Assembly (NCBI RefSeq): GCF_018128025.1
Contig: NZ_JAGSCS010000009.1
Location: forward strand, 39,568-103,567
DNA: 64,000 nt
Direction: 5' to 3'
Source: Proteiniclasticum sediminis
GTDB taxonomy: Bacteria > Bacillota > Clostridia > Clostridiales > Clostridiaceae
Shown: in pieces, positions 10,703 through 20,182 of the stretch
Numbering within the stretch: the stretch's first letter is position 1
Layout: every line of letters begins with the position of its first letter
Notes under the pieces: generated by a model
What the model saw: only the letters and a program-made list of their open reading frames with translations
What the model was told of the DNA's origin: nothing
Database searches by the model: none
Position numbers and translations under genes: made by a program

Positions 10703-11038
10703 TTAAGCTCTTTCTTTGACCACAACAGTGATGTGTGTGGTTCTCTTCATGATGCTGAATGCTCTTCCCTGCGCATGGGGCTGGAATCTCTTCAGGACCG
10801 GTCCAGGTCCTGCATAGGCCTCAGACACATAAAGGGAATCTCTGTTGAGTTCAAGGTTATTTTCAGCATTGGCCACAGCAGACTTCAACACTTTGTTGAT
10901 GACTACAGCCGCATCTTTTTGTGTAAATTCAAGAATGTTCATCGCGTCGGTGACGTTCTTTCCTCGAATGAGGTCGAGAACTATTCCAACCTTCAGCGGA
11001 GACATTCTGACATACTTATTTATCGCTCTAGCTTCCAT
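10703..11038 (-). CDS. rplV: 50S ribosomal protein L22 (uL22)
   Basis: L22 lines the nascent-peptide exit tunnel; its beta-hairpin is the site of macrolide-resistance changes. The product is 111 residues with [19 protein letters not shown] and the hairpin region [19 protein letters not shown]. No unusual insertions are seen in the hairpin. Confidence 0.98.
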   Translation of the reverse strand: MEARAINKYVRMSPLKVGIVLDLIRGKNVTDAMNILEFTQKDAAVVINKVLKSAVANAENNLELNRDSLYVSEAYAGPGPVLKRFQPHAQGRAFSIMKRTTHITVVVKERA

Positions 11039-11068
11039 TTCGTGATCCTCCTTTCGATAACGGTGAGA

Positions 11069-11347
11069 TTATCTTACCTTTGACTTCTTCTCGCTGACAT
11101 GTCCTCTGTAAGTTCTTGTAAGTGCGAACTCACCGAGCTTATGTCCAACCATATCCTCAGAGATATAGACTGGAACATGCTTTCTTCCGTCATGAACTGC
11201 GATGGTGTGCCCGATCATTTCTGGAAAAATTGTTGAGCTTCTGGACCAAGTCTTGATCACTTTCTTTTCTCTAGCTTGGTTCATTTCATTTATTTTCTTC
11301 ATGAGCCCTTCGTGTACGAAAGGTCCTTTTTTTACTGATCTACTCAC
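11069..11347 (-). CDS. rpsS: 30S ribosomal protein S19 (uS19)
   Basis: S19 lies in the 30S head with S13 and touches the A-site finger. The product is 92 residues: [19 protein letters not shown], then [21 protein letters not shown] and [16 protein letters not shown]. The start is a GTG with GGAGG about ten bases upstream. Confidence 0.98.
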   Translation of the reverse strand: MSRSVKKGPFVHEGLMKKINEMNQAREKKVIKTWSRSSTIFPEMIGHTIAVHDGRKHVPVYISEDMVGHKLGEFALTRTYRGHVSEKKSKVR

Positions 11348-11416
11348 TGTTTATTTTCCTCCCTTCGGAAATATTGAGATAGTAGAAGAGCTCTTCCAGT
11401 GAGGAAGAGTGTCTTC

Positions 11417-12247
11417 CTACTTGGTTCTTCTCTTAATGATAAGTCTGTCGGAATACTTCTTGGACTTTCTGGTCTTGTATCCCAGAGCAGGCTTGCCCCA
11501 AGGTGTAACAGGCGCAGGTCTTCCGATGGGGGACTTACCCTCACCACCACCATGCGGATGGTCAACCGGGTTCATGACAGAACCTCTGACGGTGGGACGG
11601 ATACCCATGTGTCTCTTACGTCCGGCCTTACCGATCTTGATGATTTCGTGAGTCTGGTTGGAAACCACACCGATGGTAGCACGGCACTCGATTCTGACGT
11701 ATCTCATTTCACCGGAGGGCAGTCTCAGGGTGGCATAATTGCCTTCCTTTGCCATCAGCTGAGCGGAGGTACCGGCAGATCGGACCATCTGTCCACCCTT
11801 GCCGGCAGCCAGTTCAATGTTGTGAACCGTGGTACCTACAGGGATGTTCAGCAGGGGAAGAGCATTTCCGGGCTTGATGTCAGCGTCTTTGCCGGAAACC
11901 AGAACGTCTCCAACCTTGATGCCTACAGGTGCCAGGATGTATCTCTTCTCGCCGTCAGCATAAACCACCAGGGCGATGAATGCGGAACGGTTTGGATCGT
12001 ATTCGATGGTTGCCACTCTTGCGGGGATTCCATCCTTATTTCTCTTGAAGTCAATGATTCTGTACTTTCTCTTTGCGCCACCACCACGGTGCCGAACAGT
12101 GATCTTACCCTGGGCATTTCTGCCTGCGGTTCTGTTCTTGGCTACAAGAAGGGACTTTTCTGGCTTGTCCGTGGTGATTTCCACGAACGCGTTAACCGTC
12201 ATATTTCTTCTTGAGGGTGTAGTTGGCTTATAGGTCTTAATAGCCAT
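11417..12247 (-). CDS. rplB: 50S ribosomal protein L2 (uL2)
   Basis: L2 is required for subunit association and peptidyl-transferase activity. The product is 276 residues with [18 protein letters not shown] at the start. The C-terminal loop [18 protein letters not shown] includes the highly conserved histidine near the peptidyl-transferase centre. It is followed by rpsS after about 70 bases that contain no other gene. Confidence 0.98.
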   Translation of the reverse strand: MAIKTYKPTTPSRRNMTVNAFVEITTDKPEKSLLVAKNRTAGRNAQGKITVRHRGGGAKRKYRIIDFKRNKDGIPARVATIEYDPNRSAFIALVVYADGEKRYILAPVGIKVGDVLVSGKDADIKPGNALPLLNIPVGTTVHNIELAAGKGGQMVRSAGTSAQLMAKEGNYATLRLPSGEMRYVRIECRATIGVVSNQTHEIIKIGKAGRKRHMGIRPTVRGSVMNPVDHPHGGGEGKSPIGRPAPVTPWGKPALGYKTRKSKKYSDRLIIKRRTK

Positions 12248-12318
12248 TTAAACTTTCCTCCTTAATTGTCTTATCTGGTTTAAGAAACCAATATTTGGAC
12301 CGATCCGTCGTTTTTCGA

Positions 12319-12618
12319 CTAGTTCATGTTGTCGAAGAACTCGATGGTCTTGCTGTCGGCGGTCAAAGTGACAATCGCCTTCTTGGTGTCGGATCTCTTC
12401 CCGACGTGAACGCCCATTCTCTTGTATTTTCCCAGGGAGTTCATGGTCTTAACGTCCAGTACTTTTACCCCGAACACTTCTTCTACCGCTCTCTTGATCT
12501 GGACCTTATTGGCCTCAGGATGTACCAGGAACGTATACTTCTTGTCGGACATGGCACCCATGGACTTCTCGGTGATGACCGGCTTTCTGATGATATCATA
12601 CGATGTCAGATTCTTCAT
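12319..12618 (-). CDS. rplW: 50S ribosomal protein L23 (uL23)
   Basis: L23 is the main docking protein for trigger factor and SRP at the tunnel exit. The product is 99 residues with [15 protein letters not shown] and [20 protein letters not shown]. Its start overlaps the rplD stop by one base. Confidence 0.98.
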   Translation of the reverse strand: MKNLTSYDIIRKPVITEKSMGAMSDKKYTFLVHPEANKVQIKRAVEEVFGVKVLDVKTMNSLGKYKRMGVHVGKRSDTKKAIVTLTADSKTIEFFDNMN

Positions 12619-13238
12619 TATGCGTACACCTCCTCGAGCTTCGATACAGCATCCTTGGTGATGATGAGTTTTTCATACTTCAGCAGGTCGTAAACGTTGA
12701 TGTTGTTCACAGGCATAACCTGGACTCCTTCAATGTTTCTTCCAGACTTGTAGACATTGGCGTTGGACTCTGCCGTAACGATGAGGGCCTTCTTGGCTTC
12801 GAATGCGTTAAGCATAGCCACGATGGTCTTCGTCTTGGGTGCGTCCAGCTCCAGGCTTTCCAGAACGATCATTTCGTTCTCCAGAACCTTGCTGGTGAGA
12901 GCAGACTTCATCGCCACTCTTCTCATGCTCTTTGGAAGGGATACCCTGTAGCTTCTTGGCTTGGGCGCAAATACGATACCGCCGCCGGCCCACTGGGGTG
13001 AACGGATGGAACCCTGTCTTGCACGGCCTGTTCCCTTCTGTCTCCATGGCTTGATTCCGCCACCTCTGACTTCAGCTCTGGTCTTGGCAGACTGTGTTCC
13101 CTGTCTCTTGTTGGCCAGCTGTGCAACAACGACTTGGTGCAGCACTGCGGCATTCACTTCAACGTTGAATACTTTCTCGTTCAGGGAAAGCTCTCCAACC
13201 TTATTTCCTTCAATATTGAATAATCCTACTGTAGGCAT
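12618..13238 (-). CDS. rplD: 50S ribosomal protein L4 (uL4)
   Basis: L4 reaches into the exit tunnel and, in E. coli, regulates the S10 operon. The product is 206 residues, and the tunnel extension includes [20 protein letters not shown] and [19 protein letters not shown]. It overlaps rplW by one base. Whether it controls the long leader upstream of rpsJ here is unknown. Confidence 0.98.
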   Translation of the reverse strand: MPTVGLFNIEGNKVGELSLNEKVFNVEVNAAVLHQVVVAQLANKRQGTQSAKTRAEVRGGGIKPWRQKGTGRARQGSIRSPQWAGGGIVFAPKPRSYRVSLPKSMRRVAMKSALTSKVLENEMIVLESLELDAPKTKTIVAMLNAFEAKKALIVTAESNANVYKSGRNIEGVQVMPVNNINVYDLLKYEKLIITKDAVSKLEEVYA

Positions 13239-13263
13239 TTTGTATCCTCCTTTCTCCTAAGAT

Positions 13264-13890
13264 TTATGCCTTGACTGAGTTTCTGATCACGACCACACTC
13301 TTGTTGGGTCCGGGAATTCCACCCCTGATCAGAATCACGTTCTTCTCCGGCATTACTTTTACAATTTCAAGATTCAGCACCGTGGTGTTCACGTGGCCCA
13401 TTCTTCCAGGCATCTTCTTGTTCTTGAAGGTTCTGGAAGGTGAGGATGAAGCTCCCATGGAACCTACGGCTCTGTGGAACTTAGATCCGTGAGTCTCAGG
13501 TCCTCTGTGGAAGTTCCAGCGCTTGATTACACCAGCAAATCCCTTACCCTTGGAAAGTCCGGATACATCGACCTTGTCGCCAGCGGAGAAGATCTCCACG
13601 GTGATTTCGGAACCAACTTCCAGGTTGGAATCTTCCAGCTTGAACTCCTTCAGGAGTCTCTTCACAGCGACGCCAGCCTTCTTGAACTGTCCCTGTCTTG
13701 GCTTGTTGACCAGTCTCTCTCTGATCTCGCCATAACCGACCTGTACAGCATTGTAGCCTTCCTTGTCCGCGGTCTTAACCTGGACAACGACGTTCGGCAT
13801 TGCTTCAACGACGGTGACGGGAACGATCTTTCCCTTTTCATCAAATATCTGGGTCATTCCAATCTTGGTGCCCATAATTGCCTTTTTCAT
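13264..13890 (-). CDS. rplC: 50S ribosomal protein L3 (uL3)
   Basis: L3 is one of the first 50S assembly proteins and extends to the peptidyl-transferase centre. The product is 208 residues from the ATG at 13890 ([16 protein letters not shown]), which has GGAGG seven bases upstream. The in-frame ATG 11 codons earlier has no ribosome site. The conserved segment [20 protein letters not shown] contains the Gln methylated in E. coli replaced by Glu in this position range; I do not attach significance to it without an alignment. Confidence 0.97.
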   Translation of the reverse strand: MKKAIMGTKIGMTQIFDEKGKIVPVTVVEAMPNVVVQVKTADKEGYNAVQVGYGEIRERLVNKPRQGQFKKAGVAVKRLLKEFKLEDSNLEVGSEITVEIFSAGDKVDVSGLSKGKGFAGVIKRWNFHRGPETHGSKFHRAVGSMGASSSPSRTFKNKKMPGRMGHVNTTVLNLEIVKVMPEKNVILIRGGIPGPNKSVVVIRNSVKA

Positions 13891-13969
13891 TTTTTTACCT
13901 CCAAACTTATTAGCGGATCGCACACAATTATGCGGTCATAACAGTTCATAGAGCATTCTACAAACTATC

Positions 13970-14278
13970 TTACAGCTTGATTTCGATGTCCACGCCAGCG
14001 GGCAGATCGAGTCTCATGAGCGCATCAACGGTCTTGGGTGATGGGTTCACGATGTCAATCAGTCTCTTGTGGGTTCTGAGTTCAAACTGCTCTCTTGAAT
14101 CCTTGTACTTGTGTACAGCTCTGAGAATGGTGATGACTTCCTTCTCGGTGGGTAGCGGAACGGGTCCCACAACCTTTGCTCCGGTAGACTTAGCGGTCTC
14201 CACAATTCTTTCTGCGGACTGATCCAGTACACTGTGATCAAAAGCCTTCAGTCTGATTCTGATCTTCTGTTTTGCCAT
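13970..14278 (-). CDS. rpsJ: 30S ribosomal protein S10 (uS10, NusE)
   Basis: S10 is a head protein and also the NusE antitermination factor that pairs with NusB. The product is 102 residues, starting [20 protein letters not shown], with the signature [20 protein letters not shown]. The ATG follows AAGGAGGTAACAAA. It is the first gene of the S10-spc-alpha cluster and is preceded by a leader of about 200-290 bases and two promoters. Confidence 0.98.
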   Translation of the reverse strand: MAKQKIRIRLKAFDHSVLDQSAERIVETAKSTGAKVVGPVPLPTEKEVITILRAVHKYKDSREQFELRTHKRLIDIVNPSPKTVDALMRLDLPAGVDIEIKL

Positions 14279-14475
14279 TTTGTTACCTCCTTTTTCTTTG
14301 TACGTTATACTTTTTCGCACAACAGCGGATACTCGTAAACCGCGCCGGGTGTTTCATGCATTAATGACGCACCTTAACAGTCACGACTACCCTCGCCGGG
14401 TTCATGACCTGACATACTCCTCAAGAATTACCTGTTTAGTCCAGCAACCTCTTGATTCTTCGCTGTTCGCTGTAA
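14279..14475 (-). promoter_or_regulatory. 5' leader of the S10 operon, candidate structured RNA
   Basis: About 200 bases lie between the nearer promoter and rpsJ with no open frame. On the minus strand one hairpin is visible at 14348-14373 (GGTG/CACC outer pairs with inner TCAT/ATGA), plus a small ACCC/GGGT hairpin upstream of it, around 14386-14398. A short CCCGGCG string occurs twice. Long leaders upstream of rpsJ are common and often regulatory; I cannot assign this one to a named family. Confidence 0.45.
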
Positions 14476-14482
14476 CTATAAC

Positions 14483-14511
14483 ATTATACAATATTATAGC
14501 TCTGCAATCAA
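14483..14511 (-). promoter_or_regulatory. promoter P1 of the S10 operon
   Basis: Reads TTGATT - 17 bases - TATAAT on the minus strand (-35 at 14506-14511, -10 at 14483-14488). Five of six matches at -35 for TTGATT against TTGACA are not all met, but the -10 is perfect and the spacing is ideal. It would start RNA near 14476. Confidence 0.75.
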
Positions 14512-14569
14512 TGAATATTTCCTGAACAACATGGCTTTTTCAAAAAATATTCGCTTGAGCATCCTTCTT

Positions 14570-14598
14570 ATTATAGCGGCATTCCCCCACAGGGGCAA
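14570..14598 (-). promoter_or_regulatory. promoter P2 of the S10 operon
   Basis: Reads TTGCCC - 17 bases - TATAAT on the minus strand (-35 at 14593-14598, -10 at 14570-14575). It lies about 87 bases upstream of P1 and points the same way, giving tandem promoters for the ribosomal cluster. Confidence 0.65.
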
Positions 14599-14668
14599 TG
14601 TTTTTCGAAAATTATTTTTCAAGTTCTTCCATCCCGCTGAGGAGAAGGTTTCCCGACCTTTTCGCCGC

Positions 14669-14700
14669 AAAAAAGAAGCTGAGATGACTTCCTCAGCTTC
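14669..14700 (-). terminator. intrinsic terminator of the ABC/HAD operon
   Basis: Minus-strand hairpin GAAGCTGAG / CTCAGCTTC (9 perfect pairs, 8-base loop) followed directly by six T. It ends the unit that finishes with the HAD gene, just before the S10 promoters. Confidence 0.9.
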
Positions 14701-14710
14701 TCTTTTCGGT

Positions 14711-15517
14711 TTATCGGAGCCTTTGGAGCAGGGCTTCCTGAAGTTCCGCCACCCCCTGGACGACCAGATCCGCCTGAAGCCCGGATTCCACATAGCTTTC
14801 CCAGGAGGTTTCCCCAGAGAGGACCAGAATGGAGGAAAGTCCCGCATCCGCCGCTCCCTGTAGATCCGTGTACAGCCGGTCCCCCACCATGGCCGCGGCT
14901 TTTCCAGATACGCCGGTGGTCTCGGCCAGTAGGGCATAGATTTCCCGGCTGGGTTTTCCCAGAATCACTTCGGGCAGTCTCCCCGTAGAGGCTTCCACGG
15001 CTTTCAGGAAGGACCCCGTATCGATGATGAACTTGCCGCCCTCCACGGGACAGTTGAGGTCCGGATGGGTGGCCACATAGTATACCCCTTCTGTAATGAA
15101 GCCGCAGGCAATCCGAAGCTTGTCATAGGTCAGGGTCTTATCAAACCCAAAGACCACCGCATCGGGCCGCTCCTCTTCTCCATGAAGGAGGGTGAACCCC
15201 GCTTCAAGAAACTCCTCTTCCAGGTCCGGTGTCCCCAAAAGAAAGATCCGTGCACCGGGCATCCTTCGGCGAAGATACTCCACCGTGGCTTTTCCCGAGG
15301 TCATGACCTGTCCTTCCTCCACGGGAAACCCCAGCTTTCGGAGTTTTTCTTCATACTGCCGGGCACTTTGGGAAGAGTTGTTGGTGAGATACCGAAACCT
15401 CTTCCCCAGGCGCACCAGAGTCAGGAGAAAATCCCGGGCCCCGGGTAGGGGTTTTCCGCTGAGGGTCAAGGTTCCGTCCAAATCCAGAATAAAGAGATCA
15501 ATGGCGTTGAGATCCAT
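14711..15517 (-). CDS. HAD-superfamily subfamily IIA sugar/nucleotide phosphatase
   Basis: A 268-residue HAD-IIA protein (NagD / p-nitrophenylphosphatase-like). Motif I is LFILDLDGTLTLSGKPLPGA (nucleophile Asp and +2 Asp), motif II is LTNNSS, and motif III/IV covers GKPSREIYALL and MVGDRLYTDLQGAADAG. These suggest an Mg-dependent phosphatase, but the substrate is not readable from sequence. It lies 9 bases after the upstream ABC gene and ends at the terminator at 14669-14700, so it belongs to the ABC operon. Its codon use looks less ribosomal-like (more GC-ending, rarer codons) than that of its neighbours. Confidence 0.9.
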   Translation of the reverse strand: MDLNAIDLFILDLDGTLTLSGKPLPGARDFLLTLVRLGKRFRYLTNNSSQSARQYEEKLRKLGFPVEEGQVMTSGKATVEYLRRRMPGARIFLLGTPDLEEEFLEAGFTLLHGEEERPDAVVFGFDKTLTYDKLRIACGFITEGVYYVATHPDLNCPVEGGKFIIDTGSFLKAVEASTGRLPEVILGKPSREIYALLAETTGVSGKAAAMVGDRLYTDLQGAADAGLSSILVLSGETSWESYVESGLQADLVVQGVAELQEALLQRLR

Positions 15518-15525
15518 AAGTCCTC

Positions 15526-17151
15526 CTATCCCCTGCGCAGGGTGACGGTTTTGTTGTCCACATGGAGCAGGCCGTCATACCGGTCTTTGTTCTCCGGAAT
15601 GATGATGTGGCTCACATTGAGGACCGTCAGCGACGGGATGCGAAGAATCGTCCCTTCGATATCCCGGGCTGTGACATAATCCAGGCTTTGGAAGGCCTCA
15701 TCCAGGATGAGAATCTGGGACTGGTTGAGGAGTGCCCGGGCGATGGCGATGCGGCTCTTTTCGCCGCCGGAAATATTCCGGCCATTGTCCTCGATGACGG
15801 TATCCAGCCCCTGGGGGAGCTTTTCCACAAAGTCCTGGAGGCCCGCCTCCGCGATGGCGCTCTGTAGGTCCTCCTCCCCGATGGTGCGGTGGAGGGTGAG
15901 ATTGCTTCGCAGGGAGTCATCAAACATGAAGACGCTCTGCTCCACATTGGAAATGACCTGGAAGTAGCTTTCCTTGGTGATGCGGCGAAGATCCAGTCCA
16001 TCCACCCAGATGGTGCCCTCCTGGGGCGAGAAATACTTGCGTAGAAGCTTCAGCAGGGTGGATTTTCCTCCGCCGCTGGGACCCACAATGAGATACTTTT
16101 TCCCCTTTTCCAGGGTAAGATTCACCCCTTCCAGCACCCGGTTCTCGCCATAGGCATAGGAAACCCCGTCCAGGGTGATGCTTTGGGTAAAGGCCGGTAG
16201 GACCTGATCCTCCACATTCTCCTCGGCATTTTCCAGGGAGCGGTCCAGGATCTTGAAGAGCCCCTTGGCACTGACGATTTTGGGAAAGAGCTCGCTGGCC
16301 TGATGAAAAGGGCCCATGAGGTTCTGGAAGTTGGTGAGGATCAGAATGATCCCGCCAAAGCTCAGTTTCCCGGTGATGGCGTAGTAGACGGACACCCCCA
16401 GTACACCCAGCACCGTCAGGTTGATGGTGAAATTTTGGGCAGCAAAGATATAGGTGGAGGTCTTCTCGATTTTATAGCTCTTGTCCTGAAGAAGACGGCT
16501 CCGTTCCTCGAAATTGTCCCGGATTTTCCCATAGAGATTATTCACCCGAATGATCCGGAAGGCATGGAGGACTTCATTGAGATATTCCGTGTACTTCTCA
16601 TAGAGGGCGCTGCGCTCAGAAAACATGGTTTTCACGGGACGGGCCATGGCATTGGAGAGAAGCCCCGTCAGGACGGTGACCCCGATGATCACCAGGAGCA
16701 CCTCCAGACTGAGCCCTCCGATGATGACCAGACTGACGAGGAACGCCATGAGGGACAGGGACAGCTCAAAGATGCTGTCGATGAAGTCCATGTCCACGGT
16801 GTTCAGATCATTGGTCATATGGGACACATACTTGGCGTTGCTTTCCTGGTTGAACTCGTTGATGTTCTTCCCGAATACCCGGCGCAGGTACTCCGTCTTC
16901 AGATTCAGGTTCGTTTTCCGGCGGTAGACCCCCTTGGCCAGAGCCAGGATGGACTGCACCACCAGAAGAAGCCCGGAGAAAAGGATGATCCGGATGCCCT
17001 TCTGGAGAAATCCCGGCTGTCCGGGAAGAAAGGACAGGTCGATCATGTCACGCATGAGGAGACTGATATAGCCACTGATGATGCTGGAGAAGAGTCCGGC
17101 GGAAAGGGCCAGGATGAGGAGGGGCAGACTTTTTCGGTAGATTTTATTCAT
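15526..17151 (-). CDS. ABC exporter, fused membrane and ATPase domains (subunit B)
   Basis: A 541-residue half-transporter. An N-terminal type-IV exporter membrane domain (about residues 1-310, six helices) is followed by an ATPase domain. Walker A is VGPSGGGKSTLLKLLRKY, the signature is ISGGEKSRIAIARALL, and Walker B is ILILDEAFQSLD with the catalytic Glu. The H-loop histidine is in NVSHIIIP. It overlaps the upstream half-transporter by 8 bases, so the two probably form a heterodimer. Both ATP sites appear complete, unlike many heterodimers with one degenerate site. The cargo is unknown (drug, peptide or lipid are all possible). Confidence 0.92.
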   Translation of the reverse strand: MNKIYRKSLPLLILALSAGLFSSIISGYISLLMRDMIDLSFLPGQPGFLQKGIRIILFSGLLLVVQSILALAKGVYRRKTNLNLKTEYLRRVFGKNINEFNQESNAKYVSHMTNDLNTVDMDFIDSIFELSLSLMAFLVSLVIIGGLSLEVLLVIIGVTVLTGLLSNAMARPVKTMFSERSALYEKYTEYLNEVLHAFRIIRVNNLYGKIRDNFEERSRLLQDKSYKIEKTSTYIFAAQNFTINLTVLGVLGVSVYYAITGKLSFGGIILILTNFQNLMGPFHQASELFPKIVSAKGLFKILDRSLENAEENVEDQVLPAFTQSITLDGVSYAYGENRVLEGVNLTLEKGKKYLIVGPSGGGKSTLLKLLRKYFSPQEGTIWVDGLDLRRITKESYFQVISNVEQSVFMFDDSLRSNLTLHRTIGEEDLQSAIAEAGLQDFVEKLPQGLDTVIEDNGRNISGGEKSRIAIARALLNQSQILILDEAFQSLDYVTARDIEGTILRIPSLTVLNVSHIIIPENKDRYDGLLHVDNKTVTLRRG

Positions 17152-18790
17152 GGCCTTCCCCCCTCAAGTATTCTTCCATGGTGAACAGCTGCAGGGTCCC
17201 ATTGACGATCTCGATGACGGCATCGTATTTCTCTGTGACCCCCCGGTAGAAGCGGTGGGAAATGGCGATGACCGTCGTGTCCAGGGAAAGGATCGTATCC
17301 TCCACCAGGCGGCCTAAGGATTCATCCAGGGATGAGGTCACTTCGTCAGCGAAAAGGATCACGGGATTTCGGATGATGGCCCGGGCAATGGCAATACGCT
17401 GCCGTTCCCCGCCGGAAAGGTTCCGGCCGTTCTCTTCAATGGCTTCCTCCAGTCCCAGGGGGCGCTTGGCCAGAAGCGAAGTCAGCCCGGAGCAGGCGAT
17501 GGCCTTCTCCAGATCCTTTTCCGGATAGCTCCGGTACAGCTCAATATTGTTCCGGATGGTGTCCTCAAAGAGAAACACATCCTGATAGATGAAACTGGCG
17601 CTGGCATTGAAGCTTTCCTCCCGGATGGTCCGAAGATCCACCCCGTCCACCCGAATTTCCCCCTCGTAGTTGTCATAGACCTTGGAGAGGAGGTTGATGA
17701 AAGTGGATTTTCCCGCACCGCTGGCGCCCTTGAGAAGATACTTCTTTCCCTTTTCCAGGGTGAGGCTGGCCCGGCTCAGTACCGGTCGCTCATCATAGGC
17801 AAAGGAGAGATCCCGGATTTCGATGCGGTCCTTAAAGACATAGTCCTGAACCTCCTCTTCCTTTTGTCCGTCCTCATCGGGGGCGAGAATCCGTTCGATG
17901 ATGTTGGCATTGGATTTCAGCACATTGAAAAGGGGCATGATTTCCGTGATGGGCCAGATGGTAGAGCTGGCCATACTCACGGTGAACATGAGCCGAGTAA
18001 GATCATACGATGTTCCGGCCCGGCGGATTACGTAGTAGATGATGAGAATACTGATGATGGTGCCGAGAAAACCGGAAAACCGCTGCTGCCAGAAGGTGAA
18101 GACATTGTAGCCCGCCTTTCGGCGTTCCAGACGGTCCGTTTCCTTCATGGACTGGAGGAGGAATCGGTCCTCCAAACGGTTGAGCTTCAGAATTTCCAGC
18201 CCGGAGAAGGTATTGGCGATATTCACCGTGTACTTCTCATTGCTTCGCTGAACCTCTTCCTGCATACGGATGGTTTTCTTCTGAAAGCTTCGGCTCACGC
18301 CAAAGACGAAAAGGGATACGGCCACCATGGCCAGGGCCAGGGTCACATCCAGATAAAAGAGGATGAGAATGCTCACGGAATAAATGGTGAAGCCAAAGAT
18401 CAGATTGAGAAGCGCATGGAAATACTTTCCTTCGAAGGTGTTGATGTCATTGACAAGGTTAGAGATGTACTCCGTGCGCAGCTTTTTGTTGAAGCTCCGC
18501 ATGGTTTTCGTCATGATTTTTTCAAAGGCCTCCATGCGGATGAGCAGGGTAGTATCCCGCATGAATCCGATGCGCAGGTGCCGGGAAAGGATGAAGACCA
18601 AAGCGGCATAGATATAGGACACCAGTCCCAGTACAAGTCCCCGGGAGAGCCCCCCCAGATCCTTTGTCTGGACAACACCCACCAGGCGAGCGATGGCATA
18701 ATTCGTTAAGACAAATTCGGTGATGAGGATCGTGCACCCGATGAGGTACCGGGTAAACGCCTTTTTGTTCCGAAACAGCAGTTCCTTCAT
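17144..18790 (-). CDS. ABC exporter, fused membrane and ATPase domains (subunit A)
   Basis: A 548-residue half-transporter from the ATG at 18790 (MKELLFRNKKAFTRYLIG), which has GGAGG seven bases upstream. It has six membrane helices, then an ATPase domain: Walker A GASGAGKSTFINLLSKVY, signature LSGGERQRIAIARAII, Walker B VILFADEVTSSLDE and H-loop AISHRF. It is the first gene of a three-gene unit with the second exporter and the HAD phosphatase. The unit interrupts the common tuf-rpsJ junction and has its own promoter and terminator. Confidence 0.92.
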   Translation of the reverse strand: MKELLFRNKKAFTRYLIGCTILITEFVLTNYAIARLVGVVQTKDLGGLSRGLVLGLVSYIYAALVFILSRHLRIGFMRDTTLLIRMEAFEKIMTKTMRSFNKKLRTEYISNLVNDINTFEGKYFHALLNLIFGFTIYSVSILILFYLDVTLALAMVAVSLFVFGVSRSFQKKTIRMQEEVQRSNEKYTVNIANTFSGLEILKLNRLEDRFLLQSMKETDRLERRKAGYNVFTFWQQRFSGFLGTIISILIIYYVIRRAGTSYDLTRLMFTVSMASSTIWPITEIMPLFNVLKSNANIIERILAPDEDGQKEEEVQDYVFKDRIEIRDLSFAYDERPVLSRASLTLEKGKKYLLKGASGAGKSTFINLLSKVYDNYEGEIRVDGVDLRTIREESFNASASFIYQDVFLFEDTIRNNIELYRSYPEKDLEKAIACSGLTSLLAKRPLGLEEAIEENGRNLSGGERQRIAIARAIIRNPVILFADEVTSSLDESLGRLVEDTILSLDTTVIAISHRFYRGVTEKYDAVIEIVNGTLQLFTMEEYLRGEGHE

Positions 18791-18837
18791 ACAGACCTCC
18801 ATGATTCGCTTTGGGCAGCTTCAGGCAATATAGTTTA

Positions 18838-18870
18838 AATATACCACAAATCCCTCGCCGTTTATGTCAA
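18838..18870 (-). promoter_or_regulatory. putative promoter of the ABC/HAD operon
   Basis: A consensus -35 TTGACA at 18865-18870. The -10 is ambiguous: TGGTAT (18841-18846, 18-base spacer) or TATATT (18838-18843, 21-base spacer). It lies about 50 bases upstream of the first ABC gene. Confidence 0.5.
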
Positions 18871-18921
18871 AACCACGTCAATTCCCCTCTTTGCCCAGGC
18901 GCTTTACCGAATTTTTCCCAT

Positions 18922-18950
18922 AAAAAAAAGGACTGGCAAGCCAGTCCTTT
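18922..18950 (-). terminator. intrinsic terminator of the str operon (after tuf copy 1)
   Basis: Minus-strand stem AAAGGACTGGC / GCCAGTCCTTT with a TT loop, followed by a T run. The same hairpin follows the second tuf gene at 36764-36790. Confidence 0.93.
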
Positions 18951-18961
18951 CAATTTGAAAA

Positions 18962-20155
18962 TTATTCGCTGATGGTGGAAACTACGCCTGAACCTACGGT
19001 TCTTCCGCCTTCGCGGATAGCGAATCTCAGTCCTTCATCCATGGCGATGGGGGTGATCAGCTCAACAGCCATATCGATATGGTCGCCAGGCATTACCATT
19101 TCCATGCCGTTCGGAAGCTTGATGTTTCCGGTTACGTCGGTGGTTCTGAAGTAGAACTGGGGTCTGTAGCCATCGAAGAATGGGGTGTGTCTTCCGCCTT
19201 CTTCCTTCTTCAGCACGTACACCTGTCCAACGAACTTGGTGTGGGGCTTTACGGAACCGGGCTTAGCCAGAACCTGTCCTCTTTCAATATCCGATCTCTG
19301 GATACCTCTGAGCAGGGCTCCGATGTTGTCGCCAGCCTGAGCGGAATCCAGAAGCTTTCTGAACATCTCGACGCCGGTAACGACGGTCTTGCGGGAATCT
19401 TCCTTCAGACCAACCACTTCAACTTCATCTCCAACCTTCAGAATACCCGTCTCTACTCTTCCGGTAGCTACGGTTCCGCGTCCGGTAATGGTGAACACGT
19501 CTTCCACAGGCATCAGGAAGGGCTTGTCGGTCTGTCTCTCTGGGGTGGGGATGTAGCTGTCTACAGCTGCCATCAGGTCCAGAATCGGCTGGATAGCCAC
19601 GGGATCCGTGGGGTTCTCCAGAGCCTTCAGTGCGGATCCGGCCACCACGGGGGTGTCATCTCCGGGGAAGTCATACTCGCTGAGGAGTTCGCGAACTTCC
19701 ATCTCGACCAGTTCCAGAAGTTCTGGATCGTCAACCATGTCGGCCTTGTTCAGGAACACGACGATGTAGTTAACGCCTACTCGGGAAGCCAGAAGGATGT
19801 GCTCACGGGTCTGGGGCATTGGGCCATCTGCTGCGGAAACAACGAGGATAGCGCCGTCCATCTGTGCTGCTCCGGTGATCATGTTCTTGACATAGTCAGC
19901 ATGTCCAGGGCAGTCCACGTGGGCATAGTGACGGTTTTCCGTCTCGTACTCTACGTGGGAGGTGTTGATGGTGATTCCTCTTTCCTTCTCTTCAGGGGCC
20001 TTGTCGATCTGATCGTACTTGGTCGCCTGAGCAAATCCTCTCTGTGCAAGCACAGTGGTGATTGCTGCGGTCAGCGTGGTCTTGCCGTGGTCAACGTGTC
20101 CGATGGTTCCGATGTTGACATGCGGCTTGCTTCTTTCAAATTTTGCTTTTGCCAT
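18962..20155 (-). CDS. tuf: elongation factor Tu, copy 1
   Basis: EF-Tu delivers aminoacyl-tRNA to the ribosome as a GTP complex. The product is 397 residues. GTPase motifs are [14 protein letters not shown] (G1), [13 protein letters not shown] (G2), [12 protein letters not shown] (G3), [10 protein letters not shown] (NKxD) and SALKAL (G5). Domains 2 and 3 follow, with [20 protein letters not shown]. It is the last gene of the str operon rpsL-rpsG-fusA-tuf. Its DNA matches the second copy (36802-37995) at every position I compared except a synonymous His codon at 20120. Confidence 0.98.
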   Translation of the reverse strand: MAKAKFERSKPHVNIGTIGHVDHGKTTLTAAITTVLAQRGFAQATKYDQIDKAPEEKERGITINTSHVEYETENRHYAHVDCPGHADYVKNMITGAAQMDGAILVVSAADGPMPQTREHILLASRVGVNYIVVFLNKADMVDDPELLELVEMEVRELLSEYDFPGDDTPVVAGSALKALENPTDPVAIQPILDLMAAVDSYIPTPERQTDKPFLMPVEDVFTITGRGTVATGRVETGILKVGDEVEVVGLKEDSRKTVVTGVEMFRKLLDSAQAGDNIGALLRGIQRSDIERGQVLAKPGSVKPHTKFVGQVYVLKKEEGGRHTPFFDGYRPQFYFRTTDVTGNIKLPNGMEMVMPGDHIDMAVELITPIAMDEGLRFAIREGGRTVGSGVVSTISE

Positions 20156-20182
20156 TATTCTTTCTCCTCCTTAAATATGGAA

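Noticed and set aside
16303..17184. A 293-codon plus-strand frame opposite the ABC transporter gene
   Set aside because: His/Asp/Glu-rich low-complexity translation typical of an antisense frame of a membrane protein.
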